From Mannheimia haemolytica (lineage in GTDB: Bacteria > Pseudomonadota > Gammaproteobacteria > Enterobacterales > Pasteurellaceae), in contig LR134495.1 of assembly GCA_900638155.1 (NCBI GenBank), positions 1,426,001-1,490,000 on the forward strand: a stretch of DNA of 64,000 bases, read 5' to 3'. This document shows, piece after piece, positions 17,864 to 26,855 of this stretch. A program made the translations under genes and the position numbers. The notes beneath the pieces were generated by a model. That model worked only from the letters and a program-made list of their open reading frames with translations. It did no database searches and was not told where the DNA came from. Every line of letters begins with the position of its first letter. Within the stretch, counting starts at the first letter, position 1.

Positions 17864-18946
17864 TTATTTTGCAAATTGTCGGCGTTTTTCGACCGCTTGT
17901 GCCAGTGCAAATAACGCTTTTTCGCTATCTTCCCAACCAATACAACCGTCTGTAATACTTTGTCCGTAAACCAAAGCCTCTAAACCTTTGCCTTCAATTA
18001 AGTCTTGGCGACCTTCAATCAAGTGGCTTTCAATCATCACGCCTGAAATATAGCTTGAACCGCTTGCGATTTGGTTGCAGACATCAGCACAAACGTCTAT
18101 TTGGCGTTTGAACTGTTTTTGGCTGTTAGCGTGGCTGAAATCGATCATCACGTGTGGACGTCCGCCGGATTTCTCAATCGCAGCACAAGCCGCTGCAACG
18201 GAGTCAGCATCGTAGTTGGTTGCGCTATCGCCACCACGCAAAATAATATGGCAATCTGGGTTTCCTTGCGTAGAAACAATTGCAGAATGCCCGAATTTGG
18301 TGACCGATAAGAAATGATGTGGCGATTTTGCGGAAGAAATTGCATCTAATGCAATTTTCACACTACCATTCGTGCCGTTTTTAAAACCTACCGCACAGGA
18401 TAAACCAGAGGCTAATTCACGGTGGACTTGAGATTCAGTCGTTCTCGCCCCAATTGCTCCCCAGCTCATAAAGTCAGCCACATATTGTGGTGTAATCATA
18501 TCCAAAAACTCGCCGGCAGTCGGCACGCTTAAATCATTAATATCAGATAATACTTTACGGGCAATGCGTAAACCATCGTTTAAGGCAAAGGTTTCGTTCA
18601 AATAAGGGTCGTTAATTAAGCCTTTCCAACCAACGGTTGTACGGGGTTTTTCAAAATAGACACGCATCACCACTTCTAAGTTTTGGTTAATTTTCGGATC
18701 GGCACGCATTGCTTTAATTTTTTGTGCATATTCTAATGCCGCTTTCGGGTCGTGAATGGAGCAAGGTCCAATCACCACTAATAAGCGATCATCCGCACCG
18801 TGTAAAATTTTGTGGATTGATTGACGGGTTTTAGCAACGGTTTCCGCTGCAACATCACTTGCCGGATAGGCTTCCAGTAATGCAATAGGTGGTAGTAATT
18901 CTTCAATACTGGTAATTCTGACATCGTCATTTTTGATATAAGACAT
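17864..18946 (-). CDS. aroG: 3-deoxy-D-arabino-heptulosonate-7-phosphate (DAHP) synthase
   Basis: A 360-residue class I DAHP synthase that condenses PEP and erythrose 4-phosphate, the entry to the shikimate pathway. Diagnostic segments are VVIGPCSIHDPKAALEYA, MRVYFEKPRTTVGWKG, GAIGARTTESQVHRELASGL and VMIDFSHANSQK (metal His). E. coli isozymes are 348-356 residues. Which amino acid feeds back is not certain from sequence, but a TrpR-type operator in its promoter suggests Trp-controlled expression, like E. coli aroH. The ATG at 18946 is preferred to the in-frame GTG at 18955 because GAGAGTGA precedes it. Confidence 0.94.
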   Translation of the reverse strand: MSYIKNDDVRITSIEELLPPIALLEAYPASDVAAETVAKTRQSIHKILHGADDRLLVVIGPCSIHDPKAALEYAQKIKAMRADPKINQNLEVVMRVYFEKPRTTVGWKGLINDPYLNETFALNDGLRIARKVLSDINDLSVPTAGEFLDMITPQYVADFMSWGAIGARTTESQVHRELASGLSCAVGFKNGTNGSVKIALDAISSAKSPHHFLSVTKFGHSAIVSTQGNPDCHIILRGGDSATNYDADSVAAACAAIEKSGGRPHVMIDFSHANSQKQFKRQIDVCADVCNQIASGSSYISGVMIESHLIEGRQDLIEGKGLEALVYGQSITDGCIGWEDSEKALFALAQAVEKRRQFAK

Positions 18947-18980
18947 TGTGTTCACTCTCTAAATAAAATGAAAATAAAAT

Positions 18981-19000
18981 CGTACTATCATAGTAGTACG
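18981..19000. promoter_or_regulatory. TrpR operator in front of aroG
   Basis: CGTACTATCATAGTAGTACG matches the E. coli trp operator CGTACTAGTTAACTAGTACG in both outer arms. On the minus strand it contains TATGAT, a good -10 hexamer, so a bound repressor would cover the promoter. It lies 35 nt upstream of the ATG. Confidence 0.8.
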
Positions 19001-19034
19001 ATAATAAAAAGATTTCAAATAATTTAATTATTTT

Positions 19035-19874
19035 TTAATTAAATGTATTACAAACTGCAGGATTTCCTGTGGTTAAACCTTTTCTAAACCAAGCCAAACG
19101 CTGTGCAGATGAGCCGTGGGTGAAGCTATCCGGCACGACATAGCCACGACTTTGTTGCTGTAATCGGTCATCTCCAACTGCTTGGGCAGCATTAAAGGCT
19201 TCTTCCACATCGCCTTCCTCTAATCGGTTGGCTTTTGCGAGTTGGTGTCCCCAAACGCCGGCAAAACAATCAGCTTGCAATTCTACATTGACTGAAATTT
19301 GGTTTGCTTCAGCTTTAGATGAGGCTTTCATTTGAGCCCGTTGGGTTTTGCTTGTTATGCCCAATAAATTTTGGACGTGGTGGCCAACCTCGTGTGCAAT
19401 CACGTAAGAGAAGGCAAAATCGCCCGATGCTCTTAATTTTTTACGCATATCATCATAGAATGATAAATCTAAATAAACCTTTTGATCGACAGGGCAATAG
19501 AAAGGACCCATTGCCGATTGACCTGTACCACAGGCGGTTGAGGTTGCTCCTCTATAAAGCACTAAGGTTGGATCTTTATAGCTCAGTCCATTTTGTTTGA
19601 AATAAGCACTCCAAATATCTTCGGTGCTGGCTAATACTTTAGAAGATAACTCTTCCAGTTTTGCTTCTTCCGAGCTGTTCAGACTAGAAGTTTGTTGGTA
19701 ATTCTCCTGCCCTCCTCCCATTAAACCGGTGAGATCTACCCCATAATAAGCACCCACCAGTACAATAATAAAAGTTAGAATACCGCCTTTGCCTCTGCCG
19801 ACAGACATTCTGCCCGAACCACTTGCTCTTCTGTCTTCTACGTTTTTACTGCGTCTTAAATCATCTAATCGCAT
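19035..19874 (-). CDS. ypfJ: YpfJ-family neutral zinc metallopeptidase
   Basis: A 279-residue membrane-anchored protein. Residues 1-30 are basic and Gly/Arg-rich, one transmembrane helix spans about residues 32-50 (GILTFIIVLVGAYYGVDL), and the rest is extracytoplasmic. The zinc-peptidase motif HEVGHHVQNLLGI sits in the middle, with downstream ELQADCFAGVWG supplying a further acidic ligand. These match the YpfJ family (Peptidase_U9007/zinc metallopeptidase). Physiological substrates are not known. It is probably transcribed alone. Confidence 0.88.
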   Translation of the reverse strand: MRLDDLRRSKNVEDRRASGSGRMSVGRGKGGILTFIIVLVGAYYGVDLTGLMGGGQENYQQTSSLNSSEEAKLEELSSKVLASTEDIWSAYFKQNGLSYKDPTLVLYRGATSTACGTGQSAMGPFYCPVDQKVYLDLSFYDDMRKKLRASGDFAFSYVIAHEVGHHVQNLLGITSKTQRAQMKASSKAEANQISVNVELQADCFAGVWGHQLAKANRLEEGDVEEAFNAAQAVGDDRLQQQSRGYVVPDSFTHGSSAQRLAWFRKGLTTGNPAVCNTFN

Positions 19875-19958
19875 ATATTCAACCTTAAAAGATGTAAAAA
19901 TTGCGTTAATTTTAGCCCAAAGACTAGCCTTATACTATGCTTATTTAGCATTAGATAA

Positions 19959-20020
19959 ATACAAGCGGTTAGATTTTTGTCAAAATTTGCAAAATTTCAC
20001 AGAAATCTAACCGCTTGTAT
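19959..20020 (-). terminator. inverted uptake-signal pair, terminator of ftsK
   Basis: ATACAAGCGGTTAGATTT (19959-19976) and AAATCTAACCGCTTGTAT (20003-20020) are perfect 18-bp arms containing two opposed uptake-signal cores, placed just after the ftsK stop. Confidence 0.8.
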
Positions 20021-20025
20021 GTGTT

Positions 20026-22686
20026 TTACCTCGCCAGCACTTCTCGTTTGCCACCTTTAAGTGGCTCAGAAACAATGCCTTGAGCTTCCATTTGATCCAC
20101 AATTCTAGCCGCACGGTTAAAACCAAGCGAGAAGCGGCGTTGAATATTACTGATAGAGACCGAACCGGTTTCCGTGATATATTCAACAACCTCATCAAAT
20201 AGCGGATCTAAATCGCCCGTTCCGCCATCGTTTTTGCCATCAGCCTCTTCCGAGCGGGATTCCACAATGCTTTCCAAGTAGTTTGGTTTTCCTCTTGCCC
20301 GCCAATTATCCGCCACGCGTTGCACTTCTTCGTCTTTCATAAACGCACCGTGTATCCGAATAATATCTGGGCTGCCAGCTCCTGAATAGAGCATATCGCC
20401 TCGCCCTAATAACGCCTCTGCCCCACCTGAATCTAAAATAGTTCTTGAGTCAATTTGGCTCGCTACTGTAAACGCAATCCGGCTTGGAATATTGGCTTTA
20501 ATCACGCCTGTAATCACATCGGTTGACGGACGTTGGGTAGCAAGAATTAAGTGAATTCCTACCGCTCGGGCTTTTTGAGCAATTCGCATAATGTACTCTT
20601 CCACTTCTTTACCGGCAGACATCATTAAATCCGCAAACTCATCGACAATCAGCACAATATAGCTTAATTTTTGTAGCGGAGGCGGAAGGCTATCCATTGA
20701 ATCGCCCGGTCGCCACGTTGGATCTGGAATCGGCAAATTCATCGCTGCCGCTTGGTCGATTTTGGCGTTATAGCCTTCAATATTACGCACCTGTAAATGG
20801 CTTACCAGTAAATAACGGCGTTCCATTTCCTCCACCGCCCAGCGTAGTGCGTTGGCGGCTTTTTTCATATCGGTTACTACCGGCGTTAATAAGTGAGGAA
20901 TATCGTTATAAATGGAAAGCTCCACCACTTTAGGGTCAATCATAATAAAGCGGACTTGTTCTGGTGTAAGTTTGAACAATAGACTTAAAATCATCGTATT
21001 CACCCCAACCGATTTACCCCCACCGGTCTGCCCTGCCACCAGTAAGTGTGGCATTTTCGCCATATCGACCACCACAGGCTCACCACTGATGTCTTTACCT
21101 AGTGCCATTGGCAATGTTGCAGTGGTATTGCGGAATTCATCGCTGTCTAGCACATCACGCAACCACACTGTTTCACGGTGTTTATTCGGAGTTTCAATAC
21201 CCATATAAGGTTTGTTTGGGATAACTTCAGTAATCCTAATCGCTTTAAACATTAAGCCACGAGCGATATCGCTCGCTAAATTGGTAATTTTGGAGGCTTT
21301 TACCCCGGCAGCCGGTTGGATTTCATAACGGGTCACTACCGGACCGACCAATACATCTTCAACGGTAGCTTTTACGCCAAAGTTTGCTAATTCTGCTTCT
21401 AGCCGCACAGAGGTTTCTCGTATTTCCTGTTCGGTAATTTGCTGGCTTTGAATCGGTGCTTTATCCAACAAATCTAGCGTTGGCAATGGTGTTGTCGGTT
21501 TTTCGGTTATCACTTTTCGTTGTAACAACGGGTGAATTAACGTATCACCATAGCCTTTTGGATAGGCTGGCTGCTCAGACACATCTTTCATCGCCTTGGG
21601 TGGCGTTACCATAAATTCCGGTGTAATTTCACGCACATCGTCAATAGCTTCTTCAGTATCTTCAATATCATTATCAAGCTGAATTTGAGGTAACATAGAT
21701 TCTGCTATTTTCAGGTCTTCCAATGATGAACTGTTTTCGATTGTATCCACCTCGTTTTCGATAGCGGTATTTAAGCGAATGGTTGGCATTTGCAATACAT
21801 TGGATTCTTCGTTTGGCAACTCATAGCCCGATGTAGCTTGTTCCGCAACTTGGTTAACCATATCAGGCTGTGTCAAAATATTAATAGTCGGTAGCTCGAG
21901 ATCTCTTTCAATTTCATACATTTCTCGGTTATCTATCTCTACATTTTCCGAGTGTCTTAAACCACTAATGTTTGGGCGTTTAAAGGCGGAGATATCGGTA
22001 AATTGCGGTTTATGGTCATCTACAACTTCCACCGCTTCATTTTCAGTTACAAGCGGTTGTTTTTGCTCAGTATTTTGCAAATGCTGAAGAGATTCAGCTG
22101 TTTTACTCTCCTCTGATTTTGCCATTATCCACTCATAAAATTGCGTTAATATTGGCAATAATGATTGAACAGAGCAAAAATATAAGCCGGCTACGGTAAA
22201 AAGCATTGCAATCAGTAAGGCACCAAATTGCCCGATAGTATCAAATAATATTGTCTTCCAAACTCCACCAACAAAGCCCCCCGACAGATAATAAGCTGAG
22301 TTTGAAAAAAGCACGCTAAATAACCCGGCAAGACCGATCATTAATAATAAGAAACTGGCTAGGCGAATGAAGACAGTTTTCCATTTCATATCGGCACTTA
22401 AACCCATTCCTAAGCTATAAATTGAGAAAATAATTAATGCAATAGGTACTAAAACTGCAACCTTACCAAACATTGCATAGAGCATATCAATACTCCAAGC
22501 ACCAAAGTGACCTGTTTTATTCAAGGTTGTTTGTGTAATGCTGCTTGCAACAGACCAAGCATTATCTAATGGACTATAACTTGCCCAAGCAATTAGCAAA
22601 TAAACGCCCAAAAAGCCGGTCAACAAAAGCATAAGTTTGATCAAGTTCTCTTTGCCTTTTAGGTGTGGTTTAAGTTGTTCAATCAC
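20026..22686 (-). CDS. ftsK: DNA translocase FtsK
   Basis: An 886-residue septal DNA pump that couples chromosome dimer resolution (XerCD/dif) and terminus segregation to division. The N-terminal ~175 residues contain four membrane helices. A linker of about 200 residues is acidic and low in complexity; the motor has the Walker A motif GQTGGGKSVGVN and Walker B IVLIVDEFADLM. The last ~65 residues form the winged-helix gamma domain (DEVVEYITETGSVSISNIQR), which reads KOPS. The linker is much shorter than in E. coli FtsK (1329). GTG start with GTAAGGAG upstream, 10 nt after lrp. Confidence 0.96.
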   Translation of the reverse strand: MIEQLKPHLKGKENLIKLMLLLTGFLGVYLLIAWASYSPLDNAWSVASSITQTTLNKTGHFGAWSIDMLYAMFGKVAVLVPIALIIFSIYSLGMGLSADMKWKTVFIRLASFLLLMIGLAGLFSVLFSNSAYYLSGGFVGGVWKTILFDTIGQFGALLIAMLFTVAGLYFCSVQSLLPILTQFYEWIMAKSEESKTAESLQHLQNTEQKQPLVTENEAVEVVDDHKPQFTDISAFKRPNISGLRHSENVEIDNREMYEIERDLELPTINILTQPDMVNQVAEQATSGYELPNEESNVLQMPTIRLNTAIENEVDTIENSSSLEDLKIAESMLPQIQLDNDIEDTEEAIDDVREITPEFMVTPPKAMKDVSEQPAYPKGYGDTLIHPLLQRKVITEKPTTPLPTLDLLDKAPIQSQQITEQEIRETSVRLEAELANFGVKATVEDVLVGPVVTRYEIQPAAGVKASKITNLASDIARGLMFKAIRITEVIPNKPYMGIETPNKHRETVWLRDVLDSDEFRNTTATLPMALGKDISGEPVVVDMAKMPHLLVAGQTGGGKSVGVNTMILSLLFKLTPEQVRFIMIDPKVVELSIYNDIPHLLTPVVTDMKKAANALRWAVEEMERRYLLVSHLQVRNIEGYNAKIDQAAAMNLPIPDPTWRPGDSMDSLPPPLQKLSYIVLIVDEFADLMMSAGKEVEEYIMRIAQKARAVGIHLILATQRPSTDVITGVIKANIPSRIAFTVASQIDSRTILDSGGAEALLGRGDMLYSGAGSPDIIRIHGAFMKDEEVQRVADNWRARGKPNYLESIVESRSEEADGKNDGGTGDLDPLFDEVVEYITETGSVSISNIQRRFSLGFNRAARIVDQMEAQGIVSEPLKGGKREVLAR

Positions 22687-22696
22687 CCAATTCTCC

Positions 22697-23179
22697 TTAC
22701 TTTAACAACAAATAGTTGGTTTGTTTCACTTCTTCCATCACCACATAGGTTCGAGTGTCATTTACGCCGGGCAAACGAAGCAATGTTGTGCCTAATAACT
22801 TACGGTACGATGCCATATCCGCCACACGGGTTTTTAACAGATAATCAAAATCCCCCGATACCAGGTGGCATTCTTGAATTTCATCAAGTTGTTGAATCGC
22901 TTTATTAAATTCCTCAAATACATCAGGCTTACCACGCACCAAAGTAATTTCAACAATCACCAGTAAAGGGGCATCGAGTAATTCAGGGTTAAGTAAAGCT
23001 TTATAGCCCATAATTACGTTATTTTTTTCTAACCGTTTTACCCGTTCTAAGCAGGGCGTTGGAGAAAGCCCAACTCGCTTTGATAATTCAATATTAGAAA
23101 TTTTCCCGTTACGTTGTAGCTCGTTTAAGATTTTTAAATCAATCGCATCTAATGCTTTTGGTGGTTTTTTATTTTCCAT
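22697..23179 (-). CDS. lrp: leucine-responsive regulatory protein
   Basis: A 160-residue Lrp/AsnC-family regulator. An N-terminal HTH (about residues 10-60: LDAIDLKILNELQRNGKISN and LSKRVGLSPTPCLERVKRLE) is followed by a C-terminal RAM/ligand-binding domain that forms octamers or hexadecamers. E. coli Lrp is 164 residues and also lies just upstream of ftsK. The close match to true Lrp, rather than AsnC paralogues, is in the HTH and the TRTYVVMEEVK C-terminus. AAAAAGGAGC precedes the ATG. A likely target, ilvIH, is in the same window. Confidence 0.93.
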   Translation of the reverse strand: MENKKPPKALDAIDLKILNELQRNGKISNIELSKRVGLSPTPCLERVKRLEKNNVIMGYKALLNPELLDAPLLVIVEITLVRGKPDVFEEFNKAIQQLDEIQECHLVSGDFDYLLKTRVADMASYRKLLGTTLLRLPGVNDTRTYVVMEEVKQTNYLLLK

Positions 23180-23234
23180 ATAAGCTCCTTTTTAGGCAAT
23201 TATACTGTAATAGTCTATGTAACCCGAATGAAAT

Positions 23235-24353
23235 TTAAGATAAAACCGATAGCAACTGTTCACCAAAAGGTTTTCGCCAACCGATTAATAATTCAGGAAT
23301 TTTTTCTGATGATTTTCCATCAATATACCATTTAAATAGCTGATTTAATTGGCGTTTACTTGCAACCAATTCCGGTACGATATCAAGCGGTTGAATTTCT
23401 AATAATTTTTGCAACATCGCTTGCATATAATATTTATAACCCTTTTCATCCACCAAGCGCTGAATGAGTTCAGGATAATCATTCGATTCTATTGCTTTTC
23501 CTTGCTCAACCAACCATAGTATTTTTTTTCCGTGAATTCTGACTTCATTTGGGTGCATAAATTCTAACAGCGAAGAAGTGTGTTTAGGACAGCTTTTTGC
23601 GATTTGAATTAAACTTGCCTCCTTCACGACAAAATTTAAGGCAAGATTGCGCTTTTGTGCTTCTTCAATCCGCCATTTCGCTAATACTTGTAATATGGCT
23701 AACTCTTCCCGATTCAATCGCCAAGCATTGGCTATGTTTTTATAGGCATTTTCCTTATTAATAGGCTGTTTTGCTTTGGTTAGTAAAGCGGCACATTCCT
23801 CGGTAACTGCACATTGCCAAGTGCTGTTTGCTAATGTTTGTGCTAATTTCTCATAAACTGGCAATAAATACCAAACATCAGCCGCTGCATATTGTAATTG
23901 TGCATCGCTTAGCGGTCTGGCAAGCCAATCAGTTCGGGAAGCTCCTTTGTCTAGTTCAATATTTAAGTAGTAGGAAACCAATTTTGCAAACCCCATTGAA
24001 ATACCAATGCCGGCAAAGGCTGCCATCACCTGAGTATCCAACATCGGCTCCGGTAATTGCTTGAATTGATGCTCAAAAACTTCCAAATCCTCACCACAGG
24101 CGTGTAATACTTTTATGATATTTTTATCGGCTAATAATGACACAAAAGGTGAGAAGTTAGAAATTGTATTTGGATCAATAAGGCTAACCCGTTGACCATC
24201 AAAGAGTTGAATTAAACCCAATATCGGATAATAGGTACGTGTACGGATAAACTCTGTATCTAAAGCAATTACGTTTGTTTTTCTAGCCTGTTCACATACG
24301 GCCTGTAATTGCTCATTTGTTTCAACCCATTGGTAGTGAATCAAAGATTCCAT
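23235..24353 (-). CDS. rnd: ribonuclease D
   Basis: A 372-residue 3'-5' exoribonuclease that trims tRNA and small stable RNA 3' ends. The DEDDy exonuclease domain occupies about residues 5-175: ExoI ALDTEFIRT (Asp32, Glu34), ExoII in VLHACGEDLEVFEHQF, and ExoIII in QLQYAAADVWYLLPVY (Tyr and Asp). An HRDC domain follows (about 210-290, LNREELAILQVLAKWREEAQ-like). Length matches E. coli Rnd (375). The upstream intergenic space is shared with the divergent Mlc-like gene. A good ribosome-binding site, CAGGAAAAG, is present. Confidence 0.95.
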   Translation of the reverse strand: MESLIHYQWVETNEQLQAVCEQARKTNVIALDTEFIRTRTYYPILGLIQLFDGQRVSLIDPNTISNFSPFVSLLADKNIIKVLHACGEDLEVFEHQFKQLPEPMLDTQVMAAFAGIGISMGFAKLVSYYLNIELDKGASRTDWLARPLSDAQLQYAAADVWYLLPVYEKLAQTLANSTWQCAVTEECAALLTKAKQPINKENAYKNIANAWRLNREELAILQVLAKWRIEEAQKRNLALNFVVKEASLIQIAKSCPKHTSSLLEFMHPNEVRIHGKKILWLVEQGKAIESNDYPELIQRLVDEKGYKYYMQAMLQKLLEIQPLDIVPELVASKRQLNQLFKWYIDGKSSEKIPELLIGWRKPFGEQLLSVLS

Positions 24354-24390
24354 ATACTTTTCCTGAAATATTTAAACGTAAAAATAATTA

Positions 24391-24406
24391 TGTGATCTGT
24401 CTCTCA
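24391..24406. promoter_or_regulatory. weak CRP-like site between rnd and the Mlc-like gene
   Basis: TGTGATCTGTCTCTCA: a perfect left half and 4 of 5 in the right half (TCTCA for TCACA), about 80-95 nt upstream of the ROK-family gene. E. coli mlc is CRP-controlled, which makes the position suggestive only. Confidence 0.3.
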
Positions 24407-24485
24407 TTATAAACAAAAAAAGATTGTTATTTTTTTTATATCAAAAAATAATTGTCATCTAAAAATTCTAACATAAGGATTTTAA

Positions 24486-25673
24486 ATGTTTTCTGATAAC
24501 AAGACCCTTCATTTGGGTAAAATCTACCATTTAATTGAACAATTTGAACTCATTTCAAGAACAGATTTAGCTAAGCTATCGGGATTAGCCCCAGCTTCAG
24601 TAACAAATCTGACTAAAATACTAATAGATAACCACTTTATTCTAGAACGCACGGTTCAGACTACCTTATCTAGAGGTCGTCCCTCCGTTGGGCTGGCTGT
24701 TTCTAATTTTTTTTGGCAACTACTTTGTGTGACTGTTTCACCTCATAAAATTGAAATTTCACTTTGTAAACTCAATGGAGCAGAAATTTATAAGCAAGAT
24801 TATACAATCTCAGCAGAAAATTACCCTAGGCTAAATGATTTTATTCTTAACTTTATTACAAATTTCCACCAACTATATTGTGTCAATACTAGTCAGCTCC
24901 TGGCTGTATCTATTAGTGTGATCGGTAAAATTAATGCAGAAAAAGACAGCATTACTCAATTGGGCAACAAAAATATATTCTGTAACATTACATCTGAACT
25001 CTCGTCACTGTTTCATTGCCCTATTTTATTAAGTGAACATTTTCAGCTGTGGTTGCTTGCAGAATCCACTGTTGGTTCATTAATTAACCAAGATAATGCC
25101 ATTTTTCTACAATTAGATGATACCGTGAATCTAAGTGTATTACTTAGCGGTAGTTTGCTGTCTAAACAATCAAAGATGAATGTTGATAATATGCTTATGC
25201 CTAGATTTAGCCATCTCAGCGATGAAATATTCCCTGAACTAGATGAAATTCATCGCTATAAATTAGTCAATCAGGTAACCTTTCCTGCGCTTGTGAAGCT
25301 CATTGATCGTTATTTACCCAATACTTTAAAAAGTCAGGAACAAAAAATCAGCTGGCTCTGTCAAAAAATTGATGAAAATCAACCGCTTGCATTAGCAATT
25401 TTAGCGCATATTACCGACAATGTAGCCTACGCATTAATGAATTTAGTTAATATATTCTCTAGTGAAAAAATTATGCTAAACTCGCCATTGATCAAAATAA
25501 AAGAGCCGTTATTTACGCAAATTTCAGAAAAATTGCATAAAAATTTGTTACAAACAAACCTAAAAATCGATTTAGTTACCAGCCAATACAATTGGAATAG
25601 TCCATTAATTGCCTGTTCAGCAATAAAACAAGGAATTTATGACGGAAATTTGATCAAAGACAGAATAAATTGA
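24486..25673 (+). CDS. ROK-family repressor, Mlc-like, zinc motif lost
   Basis: A 395-residue protein. The N-terminal winged HTH (about 10-75: LGKIYHLIEQFELISRTDLA, then SGLAPASVTNLTKILI and SRGRPSVGL) is that of NagC/Mlc repressors. The C-terminal ROK fold is recognisable but diverged: the glycine-rich phosphate/sugar loop and the Cys-x-Cys-Gly-x-x-Gly-Cys zinc motif with its His are absent (the equivalent region reads LMPRFSHLSDEIFPELDEIH). Mlc identity rests on the HTH and on the following bioD-like gene, which mirrors E. coli mlc-ynfK. The RBS is AAGGA. It could control sugar-PTS genes. Confidence 0.75.
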   Translation: MFSDNKTLHLGKIYHLIEQFELISRTDLAKLSGLAPASVTNLTKILIDNHFILERTVQTTLSRGRPSVGLAVSNFFWQLLCVTVSPHKIEISLCKLNGAEIYKQDYTISAENYPRLNDFILNFITNFHQLYCVNTSQLLAVSISVIGKINAEKDSITQLGNKNIFCNITSELSSLFHCPILLSEHFQLWLLAESTVGSLINQDNAIFLQLDDTVNLSVLLSGSLLSKQSKMNVDNMLMPRFSHLSDEIFPELDEIHRYKLVNQVTFPALVKLIDRYLPNTLKSQEQKISWLCQKIDENQPLALAILAHITDNVAYALMNLVNIFSSEKIMLNSPLIKIKEPLFTQISEKLHKNLLQTNLKIDLVTSQYNWNSPLIACSAIKQGIYDGNLIKDRIN

Positions 25674-25720
25674 TCTATTCTTGGTTAAACTACCAGCCAT
25701 ATTTTCGAAAGGAGCCATTT

Positions 25721-26443
25721 ATGCCCTCATTATTTATTACGGGAACAGATACCAACGTAGGGAAAACTGTGGTTACCCGAGCTATCATACAGACACTTAC
25801 AAAGCATAGTTTTCCTGTAATTGGCTATAAGCCCATTGCTTGCGGCGGTGATGATTCATTACCCACAGAACCCACTCAATATGATTACGCTACTGAAGAT
25901 AATTCGGATGTATTAACCATACTAGATAGCTGCCCAACCAATATCAGCTATCGCGATATTAATAGCTATACTTTTATTCATTCCAGTACCCCCGTATTTG
26001 CAGCTTTAGATGCAGTTCATCATATTCAACTGGAAAAATTAAATGCAGATTTAAAACGACTGGAAAATGCTTATCCAAATGTTGTCGTAGAAGGAACCTA
26101 TGGATGGCTAACACCTATTAATAAGGATTACTATTTTGCTGATTGGGTAATGCAAAACAATATGCCGGTTGTTTTAGTGGTGGGAATTAAGGAAGGTTGT
26201 GTTAACCATGCACTACTCACTGCGAATGAAATTTTGCAGCGTGGAGTAAAATTAGTAGGCTGGGTCGCAAACAGAGTAAATCCTGGGCTACGGCATTATC
26301 ACGAATTAATTGAATTACTGACACAAAAAATTAATGCGCCTTTACTTGGGCAAATTCCCTATATGGGGCATCCAGAGCATAAAGAACTTTCTTCTTATAT
26401 TCAAAACCCAGAACCATTGCTAGCCTATTTCAGTAAACCATAG
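25721..26443 (+). CDS. bioD: dethiobiotin synthetase (BioD/YnfK type)
   Basis: A 240-residue P-loop enzyme that closes the ureido ring of dethiobiotin from DAPA, CO2 and ATP. The Walker A motif is GTDTNVGKTVVTRAII at residues 7-22; GYKPIACGG carries the DAPA-contacting region and VEGTYGWLTP corresponds to the usual EGAGG motif, here altered to EGTYG. That change, together with its place after a Mlc-like gene, matches the BioD2/YnfK branch, so activity in biotin synthesis is likely but less certain than for BioD1. No other bio genes are near. The start follows GAAAGGAGCC. Confidence 0.85.
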   Translation: MPSLFITGTDTNVGKTVVTRAIIQTLTKHSFPVIGYKPIACGGDDSLPTEPTQYDYATEDNSDVLTILDSCPTNISYRDINSYTFIHSSTPVFAALDAVHHIQLEKLNADLKRLENAYPNVVVEGTYGWLTPINKDYYFADWVMQNNMPVVLVVGIKEGCVNHALLTANEILQRGVKLVGWVANRVNPGLRHYHELIELLTQKINAPLLGQIPYMGHPEHKELSSYIQNPEPLLAYFSKP

Positions 26444-26485
26444 TATTTATCAGAGGCTTATAAAACCACAATAAGCTACAAGATA

Positions 26486-26532
26486 AAACCCCATTTAAAA
26501 AGACTCTAACCGAATATTTTTAAATGGGGTTT
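26486..26532. terminator. hairpin inside arfA; also terminator for bioD
   Basis: Sixteen-base perfect arms AAACCCCATTTAAAAA (26486-26501) and TTTTTAAATGGGGTTT (26517-26532) with a 15-nt loop. On the minus strand it covers arfA codons from about 58 to past the stop codon. On the plus strand it is followed by CTTTTT after bioD. Confidence 0.9.
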
Positions 26533-26704
26533 CTTTTTGCCCATAGAGAGTTCTTTTGTGTTTTTCTTGTCTGCGATAACTCCCTTTCCCTTTGCGATTT
26601 CTTTCTACACGCTGTCTAAAAAGTGGATCAGTCACTAATGCTTTTACTGCACTTTCTTTAATTTGACCTCTCTGGTGGAGGTAATCATTCTTTTGCTTAC
26701 TCAT
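26495..26704 (-). CDS. arfA: alternative ribosome-rescue factor A
   Basis: A 69-residue basic protein recognised by the segments [20 protein letters not shown] and [13 protein letters not shown], which match E. coli ArfA. ArfA enters stalled, nonstop ribosomes and recruits RF2. A 16-bp hairpin starts at about codon 58 and its 3' arm contains the stop codon. Cleavage or premature termination there would give a nonstop mRNA whose product is normally tagged by tmRNA and degraded, so ArfA appears only when trans-translation fails. The start at MSKQKND has an AGGAAAATAGG ribosome-binding site. Confidence 0.92.
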   Translation of the reverse strand: MSKQKNDYLHQRGQIKESAVKALVTDPLFRQRVERNRKGKGSYRRQEKHKRTLYGQKETPFKNIRLESF

Positions 26705-26855
26705 CCTATTTTCCTCATATAAAAATGAGACTGTATTCTGGCAAAATCTGTCGATGTTGTATATAAGAAAATGAAAAAATTGAGTATAATAACGAACATA
26801 GATCACAATACAAGCGGTCATATATTTAACGTATTTTGCAAATCCAGAGGTTTTT

